Source: JAKACU01 sp021821185 (GTDB lineage: Bacteria; Bacillota; Bacilli; Alicyclobacillales; SLC66). From it: a stretch of DNA of 17,717 bases. The DNA is taken from the NCBI GenBank assembly GCA_027343965.1, contig DAHWJX010000100.1, forward strand, positions 1 through 17,717. The letters are read 5' to 3'. The notes under the pieces are model-generated. The model saw only the letters and a list, made by a program, of their open reading frames with translations, was not told the DNA's origin and made no database searches. Of this stretch, positions 1 through 6,735 are shown piece by piece (the stretch's first letter is position 1; every line of letters begins with the position of its first letter). The translations under genes and the position numbers were made by a program.

Positions 1-180
1 GCGCACACTGTCTCCACGAACTTCGGATGCTATCTTATCCGGAATAAAGACAGCCGTGCTTTTGTTTGCAATCGGTAGTGTCACCAAAAAAGAGGATCCG
101 TTGTACTCACCCTGCAGAAGTTCCCCAAAGGTACCATGAGCAACACCTATCCCACAGAGGCTCCCCGTTTTATATTGCAT
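1..180 (-). CDS. pduX: L-threonine kinase, N-terminal part (runs off window)
   Basis: The first 60 codons of a gene that continues beyond the left edge. The peptide carries a GHMP-kinase-like N-terminus: a glycine-rich stretch GTFGELLQG (residues 17-25) followed by FLVTLPI (31-37), the pattern of PduX-type threonine kinases. PduX phosphorylates L-threonine to threonine phosphate, the substrate of the CobD decarboxylase encoded immediately upstream. Its ATG (178-180) lies 11 bases inside the end of cobD, so the two are probably translationally coupled. The ATP-binding GHMP motif lies outside the window, so the assignment rests on the N-terminal motif plus the neighbour. Another GHMP kinase is possible but less likely in this context. 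Confidence 0.75.
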   Translation of the reverse strand, partial: MQYKTGSLCGIGVAHGTFGELLQGEYNGSSFLVTLPIANKSTAVFIPDKIASEVRGDSVR

Positions 181-1237
181 TACAGACTGCTCGAAAAACA
201 CGTTCATTATCTTTAGGCGATAAAAGCGCTATCCGAACATAGGCATCTGTTAGCTCTTCAAAATTTCCACAAGAACGCACAAAAATCCTTTGTTCCATTA
301 ACTTAGCTTGAACATGACGAGATACGTTTGGCGAAGCAAAACGGAGCAGAAAAAAATTCACCGCAGTGGGAAATATACGCCATCGTTCATCCGTTGCCCA
401 AGCATCTTGCATATAACGATGAGCATTTTCCAGCCACGTTGCCGTTTCCATCATAAAATGCTGATCTTGATAGCTGATGAAAGCTGCAATTTGTGCAAGC
501 TGATTCACACTCCAGGGGTCTCTGTACGCTCTTAATGCTGCGATTTTTTCACGCGTGGTCACAAGAAAACCGAATCGCAATCCAGGGATACTAAAGATTT
601 TCGTCGCCGATCGAATCACAAACAAATTGGGCGTCGTCGCCGCATGTTGCATGAGCGTCCTCGGGTCGTCTTGTGGCAAAAAATCTGCAAATGATTCATC
701 GATGGCGATGGAAACCCCCCTTTTAGCCCACGAGATAACTGCCGTAATCCACGATGGCAAGGACCATGAAGTTCCAGAAGGGTTATGCGGGTGATTGATG
801 AAAAGTAGATCCCCGCTATGTAACATGGAATCGAGTTGCACGATCGGTAGGGCAAAGGTGTCTCCGTCAAAAAGCGAGCATGAAACGACCGGGCAGAACA
901 ATCTGTTTGCAGTTGCAGCGTACTCAGAAAATGCTGGCTCTAGCACAATGACGCGACCAGGCCTGAGCCCTTTAATCAAAACTTCAATAATTTCTGTAGC
1001 GCCATTGCCGCACAAAATAGCATCCTTTTCGATAGCAAATCGATTGGCTATCGCCCGTCGAACGTCTTCATGATCGCTATCCGGATAGTACCGTATCGCA
1101 TCGAACGCTTTTACGATTGCCTCTTGCACACCTTGAGGTGGGCCCAATGGATTGATGTTTGCACTACAATCCAAGATTTCTCCGACTGCAAGCTTTGTCG
1201 CCGTCGCGTATTGATAAATTTTGCCTCCGTGTTCCAT
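170..1237 (-). CDS. cobD: Threonine-phosphate decarboxylase, PLP-dependent
   Basis: Decarboxylates L-threonine O-3-phosphate to (R)-1-amino-2-propanol O-2-phosphate, the linker between the corrin ring and the nucleotide loop of cobalamin. It is a fold-type I aminotransferase-like protein of about 355 residues, usual for the family. Visible marks are CSANINPLG near residue 24 (substrate end), GNGATE near 78, HPHNPSGT at 149-156, the PLP-ring aspartate in AIDESFADF (about 180), and the Schiff-base lysine in SATKIFSIPGLR (about K213). The open frame extends to a GTG at 1249, but the ATG at 1237 is preferred: AAGGTG and GAGGTG purine tracts lie just upstream, whereas AAGG almost abuts the GTG. 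It starts 18 bases after cobS and overlaps pduX, as expected for consecutive enzymes. Confidence 0.93.
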   Translation of the reverse strand: MEHGGKIYQYATATKLAVGEILDCSANINPLGPPQGVQEAIVKAFDAIRYYPDSDHEDVRRAIANRFAIEKDAILCGNGATEIIEVLIKGLRPGRVIVLEPAFSEYAATANRLFCPVVSCSLFDGDTFALPIVQLDSMLHSGDLLFINHPHNPSGTSWSLPSWITAVISWAKRGVSIAIDESFADFLPQDDPRTLMQHAATTPNLFVIRSATKIFSIPGLRFGFLVTTREKIAALRAYRDPWSVNQLAQIAAFISYQDQHFMMETATWLENAHRYMQDAWATDERWRIFPTAVNFFLLRFASPNVSRHVQAKLMEQRIFVRSCGNFEELTDAYVRIALLSPKDNERVFRAVCNAI

Positions 1238-1255
1238 GGCGCACCTCACACCTTG

Positions 1256-2017
1256 TTAGAAAGTAGCCGTCAAAAATAGTAAACCACCTAACTCAATCAA
1301 CTCATGTAACGCTCCATACGTGTCACCAGTCATGCCACCAAATCGTTTTCGCATCCAACCCACGAATAAAAAGGTAGCAATACCTGCAAAACCGACAACA
1401 GCAATACCAAGAATCCAGCCAAACGTAGCCACACTCACGACAAGGGCAAATGCTCCGGCAATAAAACTCGTAGTACGGGGAATTTTTTGCGCATACATTC
1501 CTGCCAAGCCCTCGTTCCCACGTGCACTTGGGGCAATCGTCATAGACCATACCATCGCCGCTCGGGAGATCGTAAGAACGGCGATCAAGGCTTCTGAGTG
1601 ATTTAGCGGCAGGGAAGCTATTGCCACCACCTTGCCAATCAATAAAAGACACCCTGCTATAGCTCCCATCGCACCGACGCGACTATCGCGCATGATTTCT
1701 AGCGCCCGCTCCCTCTTTGCGCGACTGCCTACCGCATCTGCTGTATCCATAAGACCGTCGATATGCAGTGCTCCCGTAAGTAGGGTATAGAGAACGACGA
1801 CAAGTAGAGCTGTCGGCCAAGGCGCAAGTCCCGCATGCAAAACCCGAAATGACAGCATAAGAGTTCCTCCTAGAATCGCTCCTAGTACGGGAAACCAGAT
1901 CACACTATCCACCACTTCTTGTTCAGTAACATCATGAATTTGAACCGCGGGTAAAGTCGTTGCAAACTGCATGGCAAGCATAAATTCTCGATACCATCGT
2001 CGAAGGGGATTCTTCAT
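1256..2017 (-). CDS. cobS: Adenosylcobinamide-GDP ribazoletransferase (cobalamin synthase)
   Basis: Integral membrane enzyme that joins adenosylcobinamide-GDP to alpha-ribazole (phosphate), the last assembly step of the nucleotide loop. It is recognised by the N-terminal MQFATTLP-type segment, the acidic motif HIDGLMDTADAVGSR (around residue 87) and the following ALEIMRDSRVGAMG, all family hallmarks, with several hydrophobic helices after them. The open frame begins at an ATG at 2026, only 2 bases from a GGGAGG ribosome site. The ATG at 2017 sits 11 bases from it and overlaps the cbiB stop as TAATG, so I chose 2017 (253 residues). It lies between cbiB and cobD in a tightly packed operon. Confidence 0.95.
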   Translation of the reverse strand: MKNPLRRWYREFMLAMQFATTLPAVQIHDVTEQEVVDSVIWFPVLGAILGGTLMLSFRVLHAGLAPWPTALLVVVLYTLLTGALHIDGLMDTADAVGSRAKRERALEIMRDSRVGAMGAIAGCLLLIGKVVAIASLPLNHSEALIAVLTISRAAMVWSMTIAPSARGNEGLAGMYAQKIPRTTSFIAGAFALVVSVATFGWILGIAVVGFAGIATFLFVGWMRKRFGGMTGDTYGALHELIELGGLLFLTATF

Positions 2018-2994
2018 TAAGACCATGCCCTCCCAAAAACGATGACATTTCCACCCAAAATAAATAAGATGGCAATCAAGAAAGCCGTCACAAAGTTTAC
2101 CAAGCGTATAACGTTAACAATATCTTGTTCATCAAGCTGACGATCAGGATCGCCCAATAAACCGCGAGCATGTAGGATGCCGCCATAATAATTTACACCA
2201 CCAAGTTGAATACCTAGTGCGCCCGCTACCATACTTTCCGGTATACCACCATTTGGACTCGGGTGGTTATGTCGATCGCGAACCATAACTTTCCATGCCC
2301 CACGTACGTCCAATCGACACAATCCGATCGCAAACAGCAAGAAGATAATCGTAAGTCTTGCCGGAATATAATTTGCCACATCATCCAACCTCGCAGCAGC
2401 CCATCCAAAATCCTGATACCTGTTATTCTTATAGCCAATCATCGAATCAAGCGTATTTATGGTCCGATAAGAGATCGCCAAAGGAGCCCCACCAAGACAC
2501 GCAAAAAATAAAGGTGAAACGATCGCATCCACGATATTTTCCGCGAGTGTCTCAACCACCGCGCGAATGATTCCCTGTTCAGATAAGCTACTTGTATCTC
2601 GACCCACGTACATGGCTATGCGTTGCCTAGCCGATGTAACTCCATCTTCAAGCAGCGCACGATGCACATCCTGACCTGCCTCTCGCAACCCGCGCGACGC
2701 GACTGTAGTCCATGTGATTGTGATGGCGGCAAAAAAGCTTAACCAAGGAGAAAGCCAAGCCAAGAGCCGCAAAATCACCCAACAAAATGTCCCTGTACTG
2801 CCGACTACGATAAGCACAGTCAGCAATCCCAGTAACCGTTTAACACCTCGTGATGAAAACGTGCTACGGTTGAACAAACGATCACAGTAGTTTATCATTC
2901 GCCCGATAACGATCACAGGATGAGGCAACCAAGATGGATCACCTAACCACTGATCTACGGTAAGCGCCATACCTGCCAGTAACCAATGGCTCAT
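2017..2994 (-). CDS. cbiB: Adenosylcobinamide-phosphate synthase
   Basis: Membrane protein of 325 residues that attaches aminopropanol phosphate to adenosylcobyric acid. Family marks are the N-terminal DQWLGDPSWLPHPVIVIGR, the central ETLAENIVDAIVSPLFF, the MIGYKNNRYQDFGWAAARLDDV motif and the late PSPNGGIPESMVAGALG. Several membrane segments are visible. Its ATG overlaps the cobU stop as ATGA, and its own stop overlaps the preferred cobS start. In the older alternative nomenclature this protein is called CobD, a different protein from the decarboxylase in this window. Confidence 0.95.
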   Translation of the reverse strand: MSHWLLAGMALTVDQWLGDPSWLPHPVIVIGRMINYCDRLFNRSTFSSRGVKRLLGLLTVLIVVGSTGTFCWVILRLLAWLSPWLSFFAAITITWTTVASRGLREAGQDVHRALLEDGVTSARQRIAMYVGRDTSSLSEQGIIRAVVETLAENIVDAIVSPLFFACLGGAPLAISYRTINTLDSMIGYKNNRYQDFGWAAARLDDVANYIPARLTIIFLLFAIGLCRLDVRGAWKVMVRDRHNHPSPNGGIPESMVAGALGIQLGGVNYYGGILHARGLLGDPDRQLDEQDIVNVIRLVNFVTAFLIAILFILGGNVIVFGRAWS

Positions 2995-3536
2995 ACCCTG
3001 GCCTCAAATTTTTTCACATCCACGGGTATCCCCGCAACAACCCAAAAAACCTCATCAGCCACCTTAGCTACCGCTTGATTGAGCCAACCCAACCAATCTC
3101 GATATTGTCGAGCCAACGCATTATCGGGTACGATCCCCTGACCAACCTCATTGCTGACACAGATCACCTGACCTACGTAATGGGATAATGAATCGACTAA
3201 GTCATTTTGTCGTTGCAAAAATTGATTCTCATCACAATCTTCCATCCAAATCCAATTGTTGAGCAACAACGATAGACAGTCGACCACGACAACTGGCCAG
3301 TCCGCTTGTTCTTGCAGTAAATGGCCCACATGTAACGGTTCCTCTACCGTATACCATCCCTCACCTCTTCGGCTTTGATGTTCCTGCACGCGATGCGCCA
3401 TCTCATCGTCGCTGATCTGTGCCGTTGCGACGTACAACATGCGCCTTGTAAGCACGGACACCCGATCTTGTGCCAAATGTTCAGCAAAACGACTCTTACC
3501 GCTACGCGCACCACCCAGTACTAGCGCTAGACTCAA
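2991..3536 (-). CDS. cobU: Adenosylcobinamide kinase / adenosylcobinamide-phosphate guanylyltransferase
   Basis: Bifunctional enzyme (181 residues, usual size) that phosphorylates adenosylcobinamide and transfers GMP to it, giving adenosylcobinamide-GDP for CobS. The N-terminal P-loop GGARSGKS (8-15) is clear. The HRVQEHQSRRGEGW segment (about 48-61) corresponds to the region holding the guanylylated histidine, and VVVDCLSLLL (about 83-92) is the Walker B-like strand. The start is a TTG at 3534-3536, decided by a GGGAGG ribosome site 8 bases upstream; nearby ATGs are in other frames. It is separated from the upstream kinase gene by 64 bases and overlaps cbiB by 4. Confidence 0.94.
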   Translation of the reverse strand: MSLALVLGGARSGKSRFAEHLAQDRVSVLTRRMLYVATAQISDDEMAHRVQEHQSRRGEGWYTVEEPLHVGHLLQEQADWPVVVVDCLSLLLNNWIWMEDCDENQFLQRQNDLVDSLSHYVGQVICVSNEVGQGIVPDNALARQYRDWLGWLNQAVAKVADEVFWVVAGIPVDVKKFEARV

Positions 3537-3600
3537 GATAGCATCCTCCCATCATTTCCACGCTTGATTGCCCGACTCCGTCACAATTCCCTCTTCTACT

Positions 3601-4377
3601 CTACATGTAGACTGTAAGTGCTCCTATTTCCAGCATCGGCGCGTTGATGAGCGATGCCAGCCTTTCTACCGCACTTGCATGACAGGATAGTAAAGCACAA
3701 GTGCTCGGACCACCGGAGTATTCAAGCCATGGCTCTGCCATAAACAAGGTAAATGGTAGTCCTGAAGATGCTGCTAACTGCTCGACCTCATAGCGAACGC
3801 CATGTGATCCAACAGGCACAATGTCAAATACTTCTGCGTGCTGTCGTAACTTGATCAGATCGTTGATATCGAGTATCTCTTTGTCACCCACAACGATAGC
3901 ATCTCGAGGTGCACTTTTGGGTAATCCTGCCAAGACTAAGGACTGTCCCTCCCGTGAAATCCCCAGTTTCAAGTCATCACTCTTTACATAGCCAAGTACA
4001 GTTACACCAAGTCCTGTCTGAACCGTTATCACATTATCCTCCGTGCTGCCATTAAAACGAACCTGTTCGAGCAGTCCCACATCACATAACAAGTCTTGCA
4101 TGCCTCGTAGAATCCTTTCGCTCATCTCACCAGATTCAATGCTTAGTGTATCAATGACAAGAAACGGGATAGCCCCACTCGCCAAAACTTCCATCAAGGG
4201 CACCCGCAGAGCAAAATGCCCAAGCGTCTTCGGATCCGTTTTATAAGCATCATGACTTTTTTCTCCAATGCCCCCTAGGGAATCACAGGCAACGACCACA
4301 GAATTATCCGGTGGCACCTTGATGCATGTAAGATCCCGACATTGTTTGACTTCTAAAGGAAAGGAAAAATTATTCAT
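3601..4377 (-). CDS. cblS: PurM/AIR-synthase-fold kinase, probable alpha-ribazole kinase
   Basis: A 258-residue protein of the AIR synthase/ThiL (PurM) fold. Visible motifs are VVVACDSLGGIGEK (27-40, nucleotide-binding acidic loop), LRVPLMEVLASGAIPF (58-72, dimer helix plus GA turn) and FNGSTEDN followed by VQTGLGVTVLG (about 108-129). This pattern matches, from memory, the CblS proteins of Geobacillus and Listeria, which phosphorylate alpha-ribazole so that nucleotide-loop assembly can proceed without CobT. Being the first gene after a cobalamin riboswitch and just before cobU supports a cobalamin role. The ATG at 4377 is chosen because an AAGGGGTGG ribosome site lies just upstream; the longer frame starts at a TTG inside the terminator T-run. 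The substrate itself cannot be read from sequence. Confidence 0.6.
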   Translation of the reverse strand: MNNFSFPLEVKQCRDLTCIKVPPDNSVVVACDSLGGIGEKSHDAYKTDPKTLGHFALRVPLMEVLASGAIPFLVIDTLSIESGEMSERILRGMQDLLCDVGLLEQVRFNGSTEDNVITVQTGLGVTVLGYVKSDDLKLGISREGQSLVLAGLPKSAPRDAIVVGDKEILDINDLIKLRQHAEVFDIVPVGSHGVRYEVEQLAASSGLPFTLFMAEPWLEYSGGPSTCALLSCHASAVERLASLINAPMLEIGALTVYM

Positions 4378-4410
4378 AAGCCACCCCTTTCTGAGATGAA
4401 GTATAGAAAA

Positions 4411-4448
4411 TGACAAAAGCCGAAACCCTCGTGTTAAAGGTTTCGGCT
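4411..4448 (-). terminator. Intrinsic terminator of the cobalamin riboswitch
   Basis: On the minus strand AGCCGAAACC pairs perfectly over 10 bp with GGTTTCGGCT (loop of 11 bases), followed by TTTTGTCATTTT. It lies between the cobalamin aptamer and the first cob gene, so it is the likely expression platform: termination when adenosylcobalamin is bound. Confidence 0.85.
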
Positions 4449-4520
4449 AATCGCGTGATATTGGCACAAAGTATAGGCGATCATCACCGTTAAACCCCTC
4501 CGCGAAGGTTTCACGCACCC

Positions 4521-4676
4521 CTTTCAGGCAGGTCTCCTGGCTTACAGCGCGACTTTCATCACCTTCTCACGCATTTGGCGGTGGTGACGGTCGACTCTAG
4601 GCTGTGTACAGTGGCGGGACCGCACCGGATTTTAACCGGTTTCCCTATTCTCTCCGCAAAACGGAGCACCTGAAAG
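4521..4676 (-). promoter_or_regulatory. Cobalamin (B12) riboswitch, class I aptamer
   Basis: The conserved B12 box AAGCCAGGAGACCTGCC reads on the minus strand at 4543-4527. Upstream are the GGGAAACCGG, AATCCGGTGCGGTCCCGCCACTG core elements in order. The closing helix is CTTTCAGG (4676-4669) with CCTGAAAG (4528-4521), 8 bp. Downstream bases 4450-4520 hold a small GC-rich hairpin likely to serve as the loop-loop partner, then the terminator. The aptamer begins only 9 bases after the thiE stop codon. It should turn off the cblS-cobU-cbiB-cobS-cobD-pduX run when adenosylcobalamin is plentiful. Confidence 0.95.
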
Positions 4677-4682
4677 TTGTTA

Positions 4683-4711
4683 TAGCTATGCAAATCGAGT
4701 GACGCGAACAA
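4683..4711 (-). promoter_or_regulatory. Weak candidate promoter for the cobalamin riboswitch, inside thiE
   Basis: On the minus strand TTGTTC (4711-4706), 17 bases, then TAGCTA (4688-4683) would start RNA near 4676, exactly at the aptamer's first helix. Both hexamers match consensus poorly, so this is only a possibility; read-through from the thi promoter is the alternative. Confidence 0.2.
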
Positions 4712-5336
4712 TGCGCTGCATGATCGTTGCTTGTTCACGCGGGTCTGTAGCATGCATAATCGCGGATACGACGGCAACTCCGCATGCGCCTGCTTTCACC
4801 ATAGCAGATGTATTGTCTTTTGTCATGCCACCAATCGTAACTATAGGAATGGAAACGGCTTTTCCTATTTTATGCAACTCTTCGAGACTGCACAAGTCGG
4901 CATCGGGTTTAGTAGCCGTCTCAACCATCGACCCTATCCCCAGATAGTCGGCACCATCTTGCTGCGCTTCGACAGCATCCTTAACACAACCTGCTGAGAC
5001 TCCAATGATTCGTTGCGGACCCAAAAGCGCCCGAGCATCACGGCAACTTATATCCGATTGCCCGACGTGTACACCGTCAGCATCGGTAAGCAAAGCGATG
5101 TCCACGCGATCATTGACAAGATAGTACGCGTTAAATTCCTGTGTAAGGCAACGAATCTCTCGGCCAAGCTTTACAAGCGCTCGTCCATCCTCATGCTTTC
5201 TGCGTAATTGAATCGAAGTTACTCCACCTTCAAGTGCCTGTCGCAATACATACAAAAGTTCATCATGATCAGGGCGATCATCAGTAACGACATAAAGAGT
5301 CAGAGCTTCGCGCAACTTTTCCCTATCGAAGTTCAT
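4686..5336 (-). CDS. thiE: Thiamine-phosphate synthase
   Basis: Couples hydroxymethylpyrimidine pyrophosphate with hydroxyethylthiazole phosphate to give thiamine phosphate. It is a TIM barrel of 216 residues, the normal length. Motifs in order: LYVVTDD near residue 14, VTSIQLRRKHEDGR near 38 (the family's QLREK variant), YYLVNDRVDIAL, DGVHVGQSD (phosphate and pyrimidine site), IIGVSAGC, DYLGIGSMVETATKPDA, IVTIGGMT and GACGVAVVSAI. Its ATG overlaps the stop of the thiM remnant as TAATG, and no strong ribosome site precedes it, which suggests translation coupled to the upstream reading frame. Cytoplasmic. Confidence 0.95.
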   Translation of the reverse strand: MNFDREKLREALTLYVVTDDRPDHDELLYVLRQALEGGVTSIQLRRKHEDGRALVKLGREIRCLTQEFNAYYLVNDRVDIALLTDADGVHVGQSDISCRDARALLGPQRIIGVSAGCVKDAVEAQQDGADYLGIGSMVETATKPDADLCSLEELHKIGKAVSIPIVTIGGMTKDNTSAMVKAGACGVAVVSAIMHATDPREQATIMQRIVRVTRFA

Positions 5337-5463
5337 TACAACTTCACATCCAGCATTGAAATAGTCGCTTGAAACGTACCAGGTCCCTGCGCCACAGAGG
5401 CAGCTTGCGCATAGGCCATGACGGGCGAGAACTGCGAACTTGATTCAGCCATTGAGCGATCAT
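5336..5463 (-). pseudogene. thiM: Internally deleted hydroxyethylthiazole kinase (thiM scar)
   Basis: A start codon with a full GGAGG ribosome site 10 bases upstream (inside the end of thiD) overlaps the thiD stop as ATGA at 5463-5460 and begins MIAQWLNQVRSSRP, the kind of N-terminus ThiM has before its PLVH.ITN motif. In another frame the second half reads MAYAQAASVAQGPGTFQAT and ends at a TAA overlapping the thiE ATG; GPG(S/T)F is the conserved C-terminal ThiM motif. The middle of the enzyme is absent, apparently about 650-700 bases judging by the family's usual length, and the join is out of frame. The first frame stops at a TGA 7 bases before the thiE start, so a 39-residue peptide could still be made and could still couple translation. 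Thiazole salvage by ThiM is lost here. Confidence 0.65.
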
Positions 5464-6362
5464 CTTATTTGTTCCTCCCAAGGAATCCATTTGTTGTCTA
5501 CGTAGAAATACGAATCACGTTCTCCTAAGACGAGTTCAAAATGAACGTCTGCACTATGATCAGTTGGGCCGTGACCCGCCCCAACATCAAAACTCTGCGC
5601 GCCGATAAGTGCCTCATAGACAAATGCTTTCGCTGTCGCAATAGCTTGTAGCGGCTCTGCCCCTCGGGCAAGCATGGCAGTAATCGCAGCGGAAAAGGTA
5701 CATCCGGTGCCATGACTCTTTTTGCTATCTACGCGCTCAGTCGCCAACATGACAAAGCCAGCGTCTTTACGAAAAACGACATCTATCGCCCATCCTTCCC
5801 TCACTTTTGTCATGTGTCCACCCTTAATGACCACGATCTGAGGTCCCATGGCTGCGATGTCAACCGCCGCACGACGGCAATCATCAAGCGTATCCAGTGC
5901 ATAACCACAAAGCGTCTCAGCTTCTGGAATATTTGGCGTCACAATGGTAGCCAAAGGCAACAGATCGTTGACCATAGCATCGACAGCATGTATTTTAAGT
6001 AAAGGTGCCCCACCTTTGGCAACCATGACGGGGTCAACGACCAGAAAAGAAGGTCGTACCTGCGATAGAAATTCCGCCACTTCACGGATGATAGTCTCTG
6101 ATGCTAACATGCCTGTTTTTATCGCATCAGCACCAATATCTTGCAGCACAGATTGTAGTTGTTGTCGCACAAAAGAGGGCTCAAGCTCAACGATGGCTTG
6201 TACTCCCAAGGTGTTTTGCGCCGTGACAGCAGTAATCACCGACGACCCATACACTTGAAATTGATGCATCGTTTTTAAATCTGCCTGAATCCCCGCACCG
6301 CCGCCTGAGTCTGACCCAGCGATCGTCAACGCTCGTACCACATGCTGATTTTGTTTATACAT
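5460..6362 (-). CDS. thiD: Hydroxymethylpyrimidine / phosphomethylpyrimidine kinase
   Basis: Phosphorylates hydroxymethylpyrimidine and its monophosphate, supplying the pyrimidine diphosphate for ThiE. It is a ribokinase-fold protein with the N-terminal ALTIAGSDSGGGAGIQADLK (about 11-30), AVTAQNT, DAIKTGMLAS, VVDPVMVAKGG, TPNIPEAE and the anion-hole motif SHGTGCTFSAAI near residue 215. From the ATG at 6362 it has 300 residues, roughly 25-30 more than usual, mostly as a C-terminal tail. The frame is open up to 6482, but that extension has no ribosome site, lacks family similarity and would cover the riboswitch leader. The ATG at 6362 has AGGTGG 9 bases upstream. It is the first gene after the TPP riboswitch. 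Confidence 0.93.
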   Translation of the reverse strand: MYKQNQHVVRALTIAGSDSGGGAGIQADLKTMHQFQVYGSSVITAVTAQNTLGVQAIVELEPSFVRQQLQSVLQDIGADAIKTGMLASETIIREVAEFLSQVRPSFLVVDPVMVAKGGAPLLKIHAVDAMVNDLLPLATIVTPNIPEAETLCGYALDTLDDCRRAAVDIAAMGPQIVVIKGGHMTKVREGWAIDVVFRKDAGFVMLATERVDSKKSHGTGCTFSAAITAMLARGAEPLQAIATAKAFVYEALIGAQSFDVGAGHGPTDHSADVHFELVLGERDSYFYVDNKWIPWEEQIR

Positions 6363-6488
6363 GGGTGTCATCCACCTGTTCAGTCCAATCCTGTAAGCAA
6401 TAAGCCATACCGTAACCCTCGGCATACATTTCCAAATAGGGAAGGGGAGAAATTCACATGACGTTGTGTAACCAAACGTCATCTATCT
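6363..6488 (-). promoter_or_regulatory. Leader between TPP aptamer and thiD, possible expression platform
   Basis: Two structures are visible. An 8-bp inverted repeat ATGACGTT / AACGTCAT (6482-6475 and 6465-6458, loop 9) directly follows the aptamer but has no T-run behind it, so it is not a standard terminator. Just before thiD, GGTG of the ribosome site can pair with CACC next to the ATG (loop GATGA), which could hide the ribosome site. A C/T-rich stretch (about 6448-6433) lies between them. Control at translation initiation is therefore more likely than transcription termination. Confidence 0.4.
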
Positions 6489-6579
6489 TGCCACTTTCCT
6501 ACGCTGGTATTATCCAGATCAGGTGCTAAGGGTTCTAGGACAATGTCCTGTGTCTCAGCAAATTGCTCCCCTAGTGGCA
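6489..6579 (-). promoter_or_regulatory. TPP riboswitch (thi box)
   Basis: On the minus strand, all conserved elements occur in order: TAGGGGAGC, TTGCTGAGA, ACCCTTAGCACCTGATCTGG, and ATAATACCAGCGTAGGAAAG. The closing helix is TGCCAC (6579-6574) with GTGGCA (6494-6489). It precedes thiD and should reduce expression when thiamine pyrophosphate is abundant. Confidence 0.96.
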
Positions 6580-6602
6580 CATATCTTAATTGGAATTCAC
6601 TT

Positions 6603-6631
6603 ACTATAGCACGCGTGTTATGTATCGGCAA
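6603..6631 (-). promoter_or_regulatory. Sigma-A-type promoter of the thi operon
   Basis: On the minus strand TTGCCG (6631-6626), a 17-base spacer and TATAGT (6608-6603). Transcription would begin near 6596, about 17 bases before the TPP aptamer, which fits well. Confidence 0.7.
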
Positions 6632-6686
6632 CCGCTTGTTCCTACTTATACCAAACGTACCCTACTGAATTTTTAGCGAACTTGTG

Positions 6687-6699
6687 CTACAACTTGTAG
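6687..6699. repeat. Perfect palindrome upstream of the esterase gene
   Basis: CTACAA-C-TTGTAG, two 6-base arms around one base, 37 bases before the esterase start. It lies in the likely promoter region and could be an operator; no clean -35/-10 pair was found for the esterase, so this is tentative. Confidence 0.3.
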
Positions 6700-6735
6700 T
6701 ATGACATCTTTCTTTCGACAAGTGAGGACACAGAA

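Noticed and set aside
1320..1601. Long plus-strand frames opposite cobS, kdpA, kdpB and other genes
   Set aside because: These are complements of well-supported minus-strand genes and contain no motifs of their own.
4679..4684. TATAAC as -10 box for the cobalamin riboswitch
   Set aside because: It would start RNA inside the aptamer's closing helix and has no -35 partner at a proper distance.
6363..6482. N-terminal 40-residue extension of ThiD
   Set aside because: No ribosome site, no family similarity, and it would make the TPP switch leader coding; the ATG at 6362 has a good site.
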